From JAYZAP01 sp964645285 (GTDB lineage: Bacteria; Pseudomonadota; Alphaproteobacteria; JAAXGF01): DNA of 12,759 nucleotides. This document shows, piece by piece, positions 1-7,381 of this stretch. The notes under the pieces are model-generated. The model searched no databases and was not told the origin of the DNA. It saw only the letters and a program-made list of their open reading frames with translations. Where the stretch lies: NCBI GenBank assembly GCA_964645285.1, contig CAZYDR010000104.1, forward strand, positions 1 through 12,759. The letters are read 5' to 3'. The first letter of the stretch is position 1, and every line of letters starts with the position of its first letter. A program made the translations under genes and the position numbers.

Positions 1-270
1 CTCGATCCCGGTATCAAGCGCCCGCTTGATATAGACCGGATCGTTCCACGGCACCCGCATCAGGGTCGCCGCCGGCGTGGTCGATACTGCCATCATGAGA
101 ATCGTCGATTCACTCAAGGACGTGGGGCCGTGTTCGTTGTCGATGATGACGAAATCATAACCGGATAGGGCAAGAATTTCGGCGGCCGCAGGACTGACCA
201 GATGGGACCAGCAGCCAACCACCGGCTTGCCCGCCGCTATCCGGGCCTTGAGCGGATTATCGCGAAACAT
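1..270 (-). CDS. HpcH/HpaI-family aldolase, N-terminal part (cut by left edge)
   Basis: Ninety codons are present, starting from an ATG at 270 and reading in frame to base 1 without a stop. The upstream AGGAAGG is a good Shine-Dalgarno sequence. The translation shows the family's opening: G19-x-W21, P27 and AAAEILALSGYDFVIIDNEH, which includes the DNEHGP motif with His47, the likely catalytic base. R72-VPWNDP follows, with the pyruvate-binding arginine. The family (HpaI, GarL and relatives) comprises metal-dependent class II aldolases of the cytoplasm that cleave 4-hydroxy-2-oxo acids to pyruvate or related products and an aldehyde. Full-length members have about 250-265 residues, so roughly a third is seen. 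The substrate cannot be deduced. Family assignment is secure; the exact reaction is not. Confidence 0.9.
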   Translation of the reverse strand, partial: MFRDNPLKARIAAGKPVVGCWSHLVSPAAAEILALSGYDFVIIDNEHGPTSLSESTILMMAVSTTPAATLMRVPWNDPVYIKRALDTGIE

Positions 271-366
271 GATCTAACCTTCCTGTGCACTAGATTTGGC
301 CTGCACACCAAACAGGCCGGCACGGTATCACAGTGTCAGGGCGCATCAAGCGACGGCGAGCGATGT

Positions 367-564
367 TTAGTCAATAACCCGACGGTGATCGTATTTGACG
401 GCTTCCCGGTCCATGAGGTACTGATGGACGCGGCGCAACTGGTCGGCCACATCGGTACGGCCCTGGCTTTCGGTCTGGTCCATGGCATCAAGGATACGGC
501 CGGCCAAGTGCCGATGTCCCGGACGCCCAGTGTTTTGTTCAGACTTCATGTCCTCATTGCTCAT
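367..564 (-). CDS. Small hypothetical protein, 65 aa
   Basis: The ORF encodes 65 residues, is highly charged and hydrophilic, and has no signal peptide or membrane segment. Its centre (AGRILDAMDQTESQGRTDVA, then DQLRRVHQYLMDRE) looks like two amphipathic helices. I do not recognise the family. I chose the ATG at 564 because GAGG lies seven bases before it. The frame is open further, to a GTG at 666 (99 aa), but the extra codons include TTA, TTG, AGG and several GGA, which are unusual for this genome. There is no good ribosome site at the ATG at 651 or at the GTG. The gene lies 96 bp upstream of the aldolase gene on the same strand and could be co-transcribed with it. That it is a real gene is likely but not certain. 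Confidence 0.55.
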   Translation of the reverse strand: MSNEDMKSEQNTGRPGHRHLAGRILDAMDQTESQGRTDVADQLRRVHQYLMDREAVKYDHRRVID

Positions 565-781
565 GCGGTACCTCAATAAGAGCCGGCGTCCATCGGGCAT
601 TGATTCGCCCTTGGGTCCGCGTCCCTGTTGACGTCCATAACGTGACGCCATGGTACAGGCCGCCACGCCAATCCGCTTCTTACCCGGCGGATTTGACGCA
701 TCATTGAGAATTTTGAGATATTATTCTAGGTTAACATATTGATTTCATTAATCTTAACGGAACGAAGCGAAAAAGTGATGC

Positions 782-3109
782 TTATTCACGTTGTGCATTT
801 TGAAGAGCCTGCCATACCCGCTGGGGTGTCGCCGGCATATCGAACGAGCCCACGCCGGATTCGGCCATGGCGTCGATAATGGCGTTGATCGCCGCCGACG
901 GCGCACCAATGGCGCCGGCCTCGCCGCAGCCCTTGGCGCCGAGGATATTCGTTGTGCACGGCGTCTCGTTGCGCGTCAGGTCCATGGTCGGCAGGTCATC
1001 AGCGCGGGGCATGCAGTAGTCCATGAACGAGGCGCTGAGCAGTTGTCCCGACACATTGTCGTAGACCGTGTGCTCAAACATGGCCTGGCCAAGACCCTGG
1101 GCAATGCCGCCATGGACCTGGCCCTCGACGATCAACGGGTTGATCACCACGCCGAAGTCATCGACCACGGTGTAGCGGGCAATCTCGACAACCCCGGTAT
1201 CGCGGTCGATTTCTACCTCGCAAATATGGCAGCCGTTGGGAAAGGTGGTTTCGGCGACCTTGTGTTGGACCCGCTGATCGAGGCCCGGCGCCGTACCCGC
1301 CGCGGCCGCGACAGCCGGATCGCGCGACTGGGCGGCGACGTCCATGAGGGTCACCGTGCGATCGGTGCCGACCACCGTAAAGACACCATCGGCGAACTCC
1401 AGGTCGGCCTCGGCGGCCTCGAGCACATGGGCGGCGATGCCCCTGGCTTTTTCGATCACCTTGTCGGCGGTCACGGCGATGGCGCTGCCGCATACGGCCA
1501 GGGACCGCGAGCCGACGGTGCCGACGCCGGAGGGAATCACATCGGTGTCGCCCTGGACCAGGCGGATCTGACCGAACTCGACGCCAAGGCGCTCCTCGAC
1601 AATCTGCAGGAAGGCGGTTTCATGGCCCTGGCCGCTGGCCTGGGTGCCGACGTGAACCTCGATGACGCCATCGGCCGTGAAAATAATAGCCGCCTCTTCC
1701 GCATCCTCACCGCCACAGGTCTCCACATAAATCGACATGCCAATGCCGCGCAAACGACCCTGGTCCCGGGTCGCGCCGCGCCGGCTACTGAAGCCATCCC
1801 AATCAGCCGCAGCCTTGGCGTCGTCCATATTGCTCGCGAAGTCGGCGGTTTCGAATGAAAAGCCCGTGGCCGAGGTATAGGGCATGGCCGATGACGGCAC
1901 GAAGTTGAGCCGCCGCAAGTCGAACGGGTCCATTGCCAGTTCGCGCGCCGCCGCGTCAACCAGTCGCTCGATGGTATAGGACGCCTCGGCCCGGCCAACG
2001 CCCCGGTAGACATCGACCGGCACCGTGTTGGTGTAAACCCCGTCAACACTGACCGACACGGCGGGAATGTGATAGGCGCCGGTGATCATGGGGCCAGAAA
2101 GCTCGGTCGGCGCCGCCGGGCCATAATTCGACGCGAAGGCGCCGAGATTGGCGGTTGTGTTCAGCCGCACGGCCAGAAAGCGGCCATCACCGTCAAGAGC
2201 CAGCTCGGCGCGACAGATCTGGTCACGGCCCTGGCTGTCTGAAAGGAAGCCTTCGCCGCGCTCGCACACCCATTTGATCGGCCTGCTCAACTGCTTGGCC
2301 GCCCACAGGGCCAGCGCCTGCTCGTTATAGAGGGTGTAGCGGGTGCCGAAGCCACCGCCCACATCGGGCGTGATGACGCGGATGTCCTCCTCCGCCACGC
2401 CGAGAACCGGGTTGCTCAAGGTGCTCTTTAGATTATGGCCACCCTGGTTGGCGCTGGTCAGGGTATAGCGTCCGTCGCTGAATTCGGCGAGAGCATTACG
2501 CGGCTCCATGGGGTTGGAGACGATGCGGTTATTGACCAGATCGATGACGACGGTTCGCGCCGCACCGGCGAAGGCCACGTTCGTGGCATCTTCGTCGCCG
2601 AGGTGCCAGCGATAGGCGATGTTGTCCGGCACGTCATTCCAGATGGCCGTCGCGCCGGGCGCCGATGCGCTCGCGGTATTGGCCACCGCGGGCAGCGGCT
2701 GATAATCGACATCGATCAACTCGACCGCATCCTTGGCCTGGGCCAGGGTCTCCGCCACCACCATGGCGATGGGCTCGCCTACATGGCGCACCCGGTCGGT
2801 CGCAAGCAAGGTCCTGGGCGGCACGAACATGTGCGAGCCGTCGCGGTTTTTGATCAGGCCGACGCAAGGCAAGGCGCCAAGCCCCGCCGCCGTCACATCG
2901 GCGGCGGTGTAGACCGCGAGGACGCCGTTCGACGCCCGCGCCGCAACGCTATCGATCATGCCGAGATGAGCGTGAGCGTGGACCGAGCGCAGGAATACGG
3001 CAACGGTCTGGTTGGGTCGGTTCAAGTCGCCGGTGAATTGGCCCTGCCCGGACAACAAACGCCCGTCCTCATTGCGGCGCACCGCTTGCCCGACACCAAA
3101 TCGTCCCAT
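782..3109 (-). CDS. Xanthine dehydrogenase/CoxL-family molybdopterin-binding subunit
   Basis: The 775-residue length is usual for the large (molybdenum) subunit of aerobic CO dehydrogenase-type hydroxylases. An N-terminal hammerhead domain covers about residues 15-135. The molybdenum-cofactor binding region follows, with GGGFG at 251-255, YRGVGR at 368-373, QASGQGHET at 490-498 and GCGEAGAIG at 727-735, where Glu730 matches the catalytic glutamate. Genuine form I CO dehydrogenases carry AYxCSFR at the active-site loop. This protein has VYRGVGR, closer to form II and other hydroxylases, so CO oxidation should not be assumed. These enzymes hydroxylate small molecules using Mo-MCD and normally need a [2Fe-2S] subunit and an FAD subunit, neither of which is in the window. 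The ATG at 3109 is supported by GGGAGAG upstream. The stop is TAA. Confidence 0.93.
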   Translation of the reverse strand: MGRFGVGQAVRRNEDGRLLSGQGQFTGDLNRPNQTVAVFLRSVHAHAHLGMIDSVAARASNGVLAVYTAADVTAAGLGALPCVGLIKNRDGSHMFVPPRTLLATDRVRHVGEPIAMVVAETLAQAKDAVELIDVDYQPLPAVANTASASAPGATAIWNDVPDNIAYRWHLGDEDATNVAFAGAARTVVIDLVNNRIVSNPMEPRNALAEFSDGRYTLTSANQGGHNLKSTLSNPVLGVAEEDIRVITPDVGGGFGTRYTLYNEQALALWAAKQLSRPIKWVCERGEGFLSDSQGRDQICRAELALDGDGRFLAVRLNTTANLGAFASNYGPAAPTELSGPMITGAYHIPAVSVSVDGVYTNTVPVDVYRGVGRAEASYTIERLVDAAARELAMDPFDLRRLNFVPSSAMPYTSATGFSFETADFASNMDDAKAAADWDGFSSRRGATRDQGRLRGIGMSIYVETCGGEDAEEAAIIFTADGVIEVHVGTQASGQGHETAFLQIVEERLGVEFGQIRLVQGDTDVIPSGVGTVGSRSLAVCGSAIAVTADKVIEKARGIAAHVLEAAEADLEFADGVFTVVGTDRTVTLMDVAAQSRDPAVAAAAGTAPGLDQRVQHKVAETTFPNGCHICEVEIDRDTGVVEIARYTVVDDFGVVINPLIVEGQVHGGIAQGLGQAMFEHTVYDNVSGQLLSASFMDYCMPRADDLPTMDLTRNETPCTTNILGAKGCGEAGAIGAPSAAINAIIDAMAESGVGSFDMPATPQRVWQALQNAQRE

Positions 3110-3154
3110 TTTCGTCTCTCCCGTGATCGATCAACAGCACCCTATGATAGGCTA

Positions 3155-3178
3155 GAGCAAATGCTCCGGCCATGGCCG
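3155..3178. repeat. Two back-to-back 12-bp palindromes
   Basis: GAGCAAATGCTC (3155-3166, perfect apart from the central AA) is followed directly by CGGCCATGGCCG (3167-3178, perfect). They lie about 46-69 bp upstream of the CoxL-like start codon, where a repressor or activator could act on that gene. The sequence is clear; operator function is inference. Confidence 0.4.
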
Positions 3179-3301
3179 CGCTGATTTAATGTAGGGGGGC
3201 GGACAGAGAGACGGGGACCGGCGAGACACCAGCCCCCGTTAAAGTCTTGGGGTTCGAAACAGTAACTAACGACGACACTACGCCGACAACCCTTGCGAAT
3301 C

Positions 3302-3317
3302 AGTGACGGGCGTCACA
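3302..3317 (+). promoter_or_regulatory. CRP-like binding site, distal
   Basis: AGTGA-CGGGCG-TCACA differs from the CRP consensus TGTGA-N6-TCACA at one outer base. It is centred at 3309.5, exactly 75 bp (about seven helical turns) upstream of the second CRP-like site. Its flanks make a 17-bp match (15 identical) to the site at 8361-8376, which suggests the same CRP/FNR-family regulator binds both. Regulator identity is inferred. Confidence 0.6.
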
Positions 3318-3376
3318 GAGAGAAGAAAATTCGTCAAAAATCTTGGATTTTTGCACGGAAGAAAAAATTTACTATC

Positions 3377-3392
3377 TGTGATGGCCGTCATA
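3377..3392 (+). promoter_or_regulatory. CRP-like binding site, proximal (class II position)
   Basis: TGTGA-TGGCCG-TCATA has one mismatch to the CRP consensus. Its centre is 3384.5. A plausible -10 hexamer, TACCAT at 3414-3419, would put the start point at A3426, so the site is centred at -41.5, the classic class II activator position. The resulting leader before the exported-protein gene would be about 52 nt. Confidence 0.55.
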
Positions 3393-3413
3393 GTTGCAGC
3401 GAGTTTCAATACC

Positions 3414-3419
3414 TACCAT
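3414..3419 (+). promoter_or_regulatory. Candidate -10 box for the small exported-protein gene
   Basis: TACCAT matches four of six positions of TATAAT. It has no good -35 partner, as expected if transcription depends on the activator site centred 41.5 bp before the predicted start at 3426. This is a weak call alone; the spacing is the argument. Confidence 0.35.
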
Positions 3420-3477
3420 GGGGTCATCTCATCGAAGATCACGCGCCGAGAAAGACCACGGCGCCACAAGGAACAAG

Positions 3478-3750
3478 ATGATGTTCGGGGAAACTAGAAT
3501 TCGCTCAATGTTTGGCGCGTTAATCGTACCGGCATTCCTGTTTGGCATTTGGGGCTTGGGCATCGGCGCCATGATGCTTGGCTCCGCCTACGCATCGCAA
3601 AACACCGGCGAGGGTGCCGACGGGTCCAGTTTCCGTCAGCAACCGACCGGTATTACATACGCCTATCAGGATGCGAGCGGCCAATACACGGTCTATCTCC
3701 GGGGGACCAAGCGGACGGCCTACGCCGATCTCGATTACCTCGAGGACTGA
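3478..3750 (+). CDS. Small exported protein, 90 aa, unknown function
   Basis: The ATG at 3478 (or the adjacent ATG at 3481) follows AAGGA at a normal distance. The frame is open upstream to 3394, but that part reads as noise. The protein begins MMFGETRIRS, then has a hydrophobic stretch (about residues 11-37) ending in SAYA before SQ, a typical signal-peptidase I site. That leaves a mature protein of about 53-55 residues. The mature part is polar, with a Gly/Ser-rich beginning and an aromatic end (YAYQDASGQYTVYLRGTK, then YADLDYLED), probably a small beta-strand unit. I do not recognise the family. Two CRP-like sites upstream suggest control by a CRP/FNR-type activator. The gene converges on the metallophosphoesterase gene, with only 15 bp between them and no clear terminator. 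The hydrophobic segment could instead stay as a membrane anchor. Confidence 0.7.
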   Translation: MMFGETRIRSMFGALIVPAFLFGIWGLGIGAMMLGSAYASQNTGEGADGSSFRQQPTGITYAYQDASGQYTVYLRGTKRTAYADLDYLED

Positions 3751-3765
3751 ACGGCGGCGAATACC

Positions 3766-5826
3766 CTAACCAGGGATAATCAGGACCGGAGCGGTGACGG
3801 TGTTGCCGCTCGTCGCCGTCACGGGCGTAATTTCGCCACTGCCCAGATCAATCTGTTGGCCTAGCCCAGCCGCAAAGGGGAGTGACAGTTCCGTCGCGAC
3901 GGCATCAGGCAGGGCCAGCGTAATGGTCCCCTTGTCGCTCTCAAGCTGGACATAGCGTCCACCGGGGCAATCCCCCGCCGCCCCCGCACGGAGTTCACCA
4001 TCGACCATGTACAAGGCGGCATTCATATGCCGCACCGCATGGAATCCGGGACGCGGGTTATACATGCGGTCGAGGACGCCGGCGCGCGGAAAGTAGCCAC
4101 GGTCAATATCGACGAAGGTATCGCCGTAGATGGTGACGTTGTCGAAGGCCGCGGCGGCGGCCATGGCCTCGGCAATGCGACAGACGCTCAGGTAATCATC
4201 GTCTGTCTTCTCGGCCGGATTGGCGCCGAACATGCGCAGATGCACGGCTGCGGCGACGCCCAGTTCCGCGGCAATGGCGCTGGCCGCGGCGGCGGTCGCC
4301 CAGGGCGACATATCGAGGGTCAGGCGGAAAACAAACCCGTTCAGAGCGCCGGCAAGTTCAGGCCGGGCCAGAACATCCACCATCTGGTCCTTGTCATCGG
4401 CGAGGAAGCCCTGGTTGATGGCGTGGTAGTATTTCCCCGCTTCAGCACGCTGCTCGTCGATGGAGCGCAGCCGCGAAAGGTAGACGGGCATCTCGACAGC
4501 CCGCGCGACCTCGCCGACGCCAGCTATATCGCGCTCCAGGACCTCCCAGTTGAGGCCGATTTCCCAGGCCGAGAAAATGTCCTGGTTGGCCGTGATCAAG
4601 GCGCGCTGGTGAGGGGTCGGGTTGCCGAAAGAGAACAGGGTGAATTCGTGACCGTGGGACTTCAGTATGCGCATGCGATCAATGTTGTCCGGCACCTGCA
4701 GATCGCGGAACGGCACCCGAACCTTCCTGACACCCATTTCCCAAAGCGCCATCAGCGGGTAATCGTTGCGCACTTCCTTGCGGTCGAATTCATCGAGGCC
4801 GCCGGTGGGCGGGATCTCGACGATCTCCATCCAGTTGTGACGCATATCGAAGCCGAAATCACCGCGCCGGTTAAGCCAGGGATGGACAGGGGCGACGCTG
4901 GCGGGTTTGGGCGCTGTCGGCGACGCCAGTTCGGCCACGGTGCCGTAGGTGCGGACCACGTCGCAGATGTGCCCTCTTTCATGCACGTGGACGACGAAAT
5001 AACCCAGTTTCGCCTTGTCATTGCGGCCGAACTCGCTGTCCGTGTCGGGAGGAATTCGATACATCTCGCTGTAGTCGAGACGCACGAAAGCCGTCGATGG
5101 CAACAGGTAGCAGTCGGTTTCGCCGTGGCGATAGAACCAGAAATTGTGGACGTGGCCGATGAACAGGGCCTCGACACCGTATTTCTCCAGGAGGCTCAGC
5201 ATCCATGTGCGGCCCGGCTCCCCGATGTTGTCGTAGTTTTCCTCTTCATCGGGTTTCGAAAAATAGGGCGGGTAGTGGCTGTGCATGAATTTGCGCTTGC
5301 CCTTGTGAGCCGCCAGGTCGGCTTCCAGCCACGCCCGTTGCGCGTCTTCCGCGGAGAAGCCTGAATTGATGATCTGGGCGTTGATAATGATGAAATGGCA
5401 GTCACCATGATCAAAGGACTGATACTGGGCACCGAAATGTTCGTCCCACAGCGCCAGGTAGTCCTCATGGATGCGTGCCGCCGGCGCCCAGTCGTTGGGC
5501 TTGTCGCCGACATCGTGGTTGCCCGGCGTCAGGTAGAGCGGATGCTTTAGTTTATCGGTCTGTTCGTGAAATTGCGCCGCCGCCCGGGCGTAGAGATCGG
5601 GAATAGCAGGCACCGGGTGCACCAAATCGCCGACATTGACCACGAATGCCAGATCCCGGGCATTCAGGTCGCGGATCACATGGCGCATACGCCGGTTGGC
5701 CAGGCGATTGGCCTCGTAGGGGGAATTGCAGTCGTCCTCGCCCTGATTCAGGTGGGTGTCGGTAATAACACCAAAGCTGAACAGGCGGCGGCCGAGCGTA
5801 TCGGCGTTCGCTGATGCGGTGGTCAT
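3766..5826 (-). CDS. Calcineurin-like metallophosphoesterase fused to a TIM-barrel-like C-terminal region
   Basis: The protein has 686 residues. The N-terminal part (about 14-290) is a complete metallophosphoesterase: D23-T-H25, GD at 66-67, GNHD at 102-105, HSH at 182-184 and GHVH at 224-227. These give the two-metal site that hydrolyses phosphomonoesters or diesters. The remaining half is unusual. From about 330 to 575 it shows eight spaced strand-like segments separated by helices (near 331, 368, 394, 420, 447, 497, 525 and 563), as in a TIM barrel. About 600-686 looks like an all-beta C-terminal domain, as seen in many glycoside hydrolases. No signal peptide is visible, so a cytoplasmic location is likely. 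The ATG at 5826 has a purine-rich AAGAAAG upstream, and the stop is TAG. The enzyme class of the first half is secure; the substrate and the barrel's role are unknown. Confidence 0.88.
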   Translation of the reverse strand: MTTASANADTLGRRLFSFGVITDTHLNQGEDDCNSPYEANRLANRRMRHVIRDLNARDLAFVVNVGDLVHPVPAIPDLYARAAAQFHEQTDKLKHPLYLTPGNHDVGDKPNDWAPAARIHEDYLALWDEHFGAQYQSFDHGDCHFIIINAQIINSGFSAEDAQRAWLEADLAAHKGKRKFMHSHYPPYFSKPDEEENYDNIGEPGRTWMLSLLEKYGVEALFIGHVHNFWFYRHGETDCYLLPSTAFVRLDYSEMYRIPPDTDSEFGRNDKAKLGYFVVHVHERGHICDVVRTYGTVAELASPTAPKPASVAPVHPWLNRRGDFGFDMRHNWMEIVEIPPTGGLDEFDRKEVRNDYPLMALWEMGVRKVRVPFRDLQVPDNIDRMRILKSHGHEFTLFSFGNPTPHQRALITANQDIFSAWEIGLNWEVLERDIAGVGEVARAVEMPVYLSRLRSIDEQRAEAGKYYHAINQGFLADDKDQMVDVLARPELAGALNGFVFRLTLDMSPWATAAAASAIAAELGVAAAVHLRMFGANPAEKTDDDYLSVCRIAEAMAAAAAFDNVTIYGDTFVDIDRGYFPRAGVLDRMYNPRPGFHAVRHMNAALYMVDGELRAGAAGDCPGGRYVQLESDKGTITLALPDAVATELSLPFAAGLGQQIDLGSGEITPVTATSGNTVTAPVLIIPG

Positions 5827-5836
5827 GGCTGGCTTT

Positions 5837-5874
5837 CTTGATCGGATGGTTTTGGCTTGATCGGGTGATTTTGG
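5837..5874. repeat. 19-bp tandem duplication ahead of the metallophosphoesterase gene
   Basis: Two directly adjacent copies, CTTGATCGGATGGTTTTGG and CTTGATCGGGTGATTTTGG, match at 17 of 19 positions. They start 11 bp upstream of the metallophosphoesterase start codon. On the transcribed strand each copy ends in CCGATCAAG, and the nearer copy runs into the weak AAGAAAG ribosome site. This could be a tandem duplication or a paired binding site. Confidence 0.7.
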
Positions 5875-5975
5875 GCGGCGATGCCAAAGGGTCTATGAAC
5901 CTAGCCCAGGCACCGCAAACAAGACCAGACTATCGCTTGTCTCGCCGGCTTGTCACTCGTCGCGAACAAGGACGG

Positions 5976-7106
5976 CTAGGGCCCCGGTTCAATTTGCTTG
6001 AGGGCGTATAGAAATCCCGTATCGCGCCGCCACATGTCCAGGACCGCCGCGGCGGTATCGCTGTCGATCCGATCGAACAACGCGTTGACCTGTACGGATT
6101 GTCGATCGTGGCCCGGCGCCTCGATCGACAAAAGAGCGTGACGGGTATGGTCGAAAATTATCGCAAATACCTCGCGATCAAAACCGATCGCCTTGCATGC
6201 CACGGCCAGACCCTCGCCATCGGGTTCGTAGAGCAACCGGGACACCAGTCGCGGACGCAGGCCAGTGGCCCGCGCGAAAGCGGCCTCGAACAACGGCACC
6301 TCGCCCTGTTGGAGAAATTGCAGGAGCGCGTCGGGCGAAAAACGACCAATAGCCGTCATCCCGTCGATTACCGCATTGGCCTCGCCGAGTTGCCCCTGGA
6401 CGGCCGCGACCCGTGCCAGAATTCCTGATGTCGCCTGCTCGATAGCATCATCCAGTTCCCGATGATCAACAGGCTCGTTTTCGGCGGCATGCTTACGCAG
6501 AGCGGCGGACACCCACCACCACAGCCGCGGCGATACTTCGGCCGGTAGGTCGATCGGGCGAATACGCGGATTCTGAAATGTATCGACCCGACCGGATTCA
6601 GCCGCCAGATAGTGCTTAAGACCCTCCAGCGTTTGGCGCGACGGTTCACGCAACAGGGACTGGATGACGTTATCGTCCTGCTCGCTATCACGGTTCGTAC
6701 TCGCGGCTTGCCGCCGCTGATGATTGAGAGCGAGCGAGAGACGGTGCGTCTGTACCCGATGTTTAACTGCTTCAATCAGTTCGTCGGCGCGCAATAGCCC
6801 GGCCCCGGCAAGAACCGGATAAGCAATGTCGCGACCATGACGCTCGAATGATTCCGCAAGGTTTCGCGATACCCCGACGCCGGCTCTCAACTCGCGGCGA
6901 ATGCTGTCCTCCAGTTCGCACACCAGAACCTTAAGCGCGTTGGACATAAGCCCGCGCTCGTGATCACTGAGGATCTCACCGTCATCATCGAACAAGGCCT
7001 CGCCAATGATGTCCAGAACGGCGCGATTCGACATGGCTTTGCGCGCGGTAAAACCCAGCAGCGCATCCACATCGCGACCCAAATAGCTGATATTTTCTGC
7101 GTCCAT
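5976..7106 (-). CDS. DUF2336 domain-containing protein
   Basis: A 376-residue soluble, mainly helical protein with no signal peptide or membrane segment. The sequence matches the DUF2336 (COG5330) pattern common in alphaproteobacteria. The N-terminal half has helices including FERHGRDIAYPVLAGAGLLR followed by ADELIEAVKHRVQTHRLSLA (about 88-126). The C-terminal half includes LRPRLVSRLLYEPDGEGLAV and ACKAIGFDREVF (about 283-314), a signature I associate with this family. The molecular function is unknown; HEAT-like helical repeats are a possibility. The ATG at 7106 has no convincing Shine-Dalgarno sequence, so the start is uncertain. The leader is strongly AT-rich. The gene is followed 149 bp later by the metallophosphoesterase gene on the same strand, but no shared operon is evident. 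Confidence 0.75.
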   Translation of the reverse strand: MDAENISYLGRDVDALLGFTARKAMSNRAVLDIIGEALFDDDGEILSDHERGLMSNALKVLVCELEDSIRRELRAGVGVSRNLAESFERHGRDIAYPVLAGAGLLRADELIEAVKHRVQTHRLSLALNHQRRQAASTNRDSEQDDNVIQSLLREPSRQTLEGLKHYLAAESGRVDTFQNPRIRPIDLPAEVSPRLWWWVSAALRKHAAENEPVDHRELDDAIEQATSGILARVAAVQGQLGEANAVIDGMTAIGRFSPDALLQFLQQGEVPLFEAAFARATGLRPRLVSRLLYEPDGEGLAVACKAIGFDREVFAIIFDHTRHALLSIEAPGHDRQSVQVNALFDRIDSDTAAAVLDMWRRDTGFLYALKQIEPGP

Positions 7107-7199
7107 GTCTGTGGTCTGAGTTGGAGGTGTCGTTGCTCGCCGTTATTGGCACTGAATGCCCCAGCCGAGCCAAGCCTTGCCCAGCCATTTATTACTGCG

Positions 7200-7212
7200 C
7201 TGAAATATTCAG
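7200..7212. repeat. Inverted repeat CTGAA-ATA-TTCAG
   Basis: A perfect 13-bp inverted repeat about 94-106 bp upstream of the DUF2336 start. Its internal 11-mer TGAAATATTCA recurs in reverse orientation at 7375-7385, so the two could bind the same protein. Chance is also possible in AT-rich DNA. Confidence 0.35.
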
Positions 7213-7241
7213 CGAAGCCGACGCCTTCTACGGTAAATGTT

Positions 7242-7258
7242 ATTAACAAAAAGTTAAT
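7242..7258. repeat. Inverted repeat ATTAAC-AAAAA-GTTAAT
   Basis: Perfect six-base arms around an A5 centre, about 136-152 bp upstream of the DUF2336 start. It is too AT-rich to be a strong terminator stem. It may be an operator or a bent-DNA element; function is unproven. Confidence 0.4.
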
Positions 7259-7366
7259 TTCGAATTCTACAAATAAAACAAACTAAGACTCATACCGAAA
7301 TAGATATAAGCAATATAATGTTAATTTTACCGTATTTCTTGTCTGATATTTTTTAATTCATTCCAG

Positions 7367-7381
7367 ATATTCAGTGAATAT
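7367..7381. repeat. 15-bp palindrome ATATTCA-G-TGAATAT
   Basis: Perfect seven-base arms around a single G in the AT-rich region between the DUF2336 gene and the broken secreted-protein gene. It overlaps the reverse copy of the 11-mer found at 7201-7211. The sequence is clear; a role as an operator is inferred. Confidence 0.4.

Larger units (their letters stand above)
3110..3477. other. Divergent intergenic region with regulatory sites
   Basis: This 368-bp region lies between the CoxL-like gene (minus) and the small exported-protein gene (plus). Short open frames here overlap one another and lack ribosome sites or recognisable sequence, so I see no gene. It holds two adjacent 12-bp palindromes near the minus gene and two CRP-like sites near the plus gene, listed separately. 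The stretch around 3330-3375 is AT-rich. Confidence 0.7.

Noticed and set aside
791..1858. 355-codon open frame on the plus strand
   Set aside because: It is antisense to the CoxL-like gene, which has clear family motifs throughout; the plus product is His/Gly/Arg-rich with no recognisable domain.
3394..3477. Longer N-terminus for the small exported protein
   Set aside because: It would place 28 polar residues before the signal peptide, overlaps the predicted promoter and start point, and has no ribosome site; AAGGA precedes the ATG at 3478.
4027..5364. 445-codon open frame on the plus strand
   Set aside because: It is antisense to the metallophosphoesterase gene, whose catalytic motifs are all intact. 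Long antisense frames are common opposite GC-rich genes.
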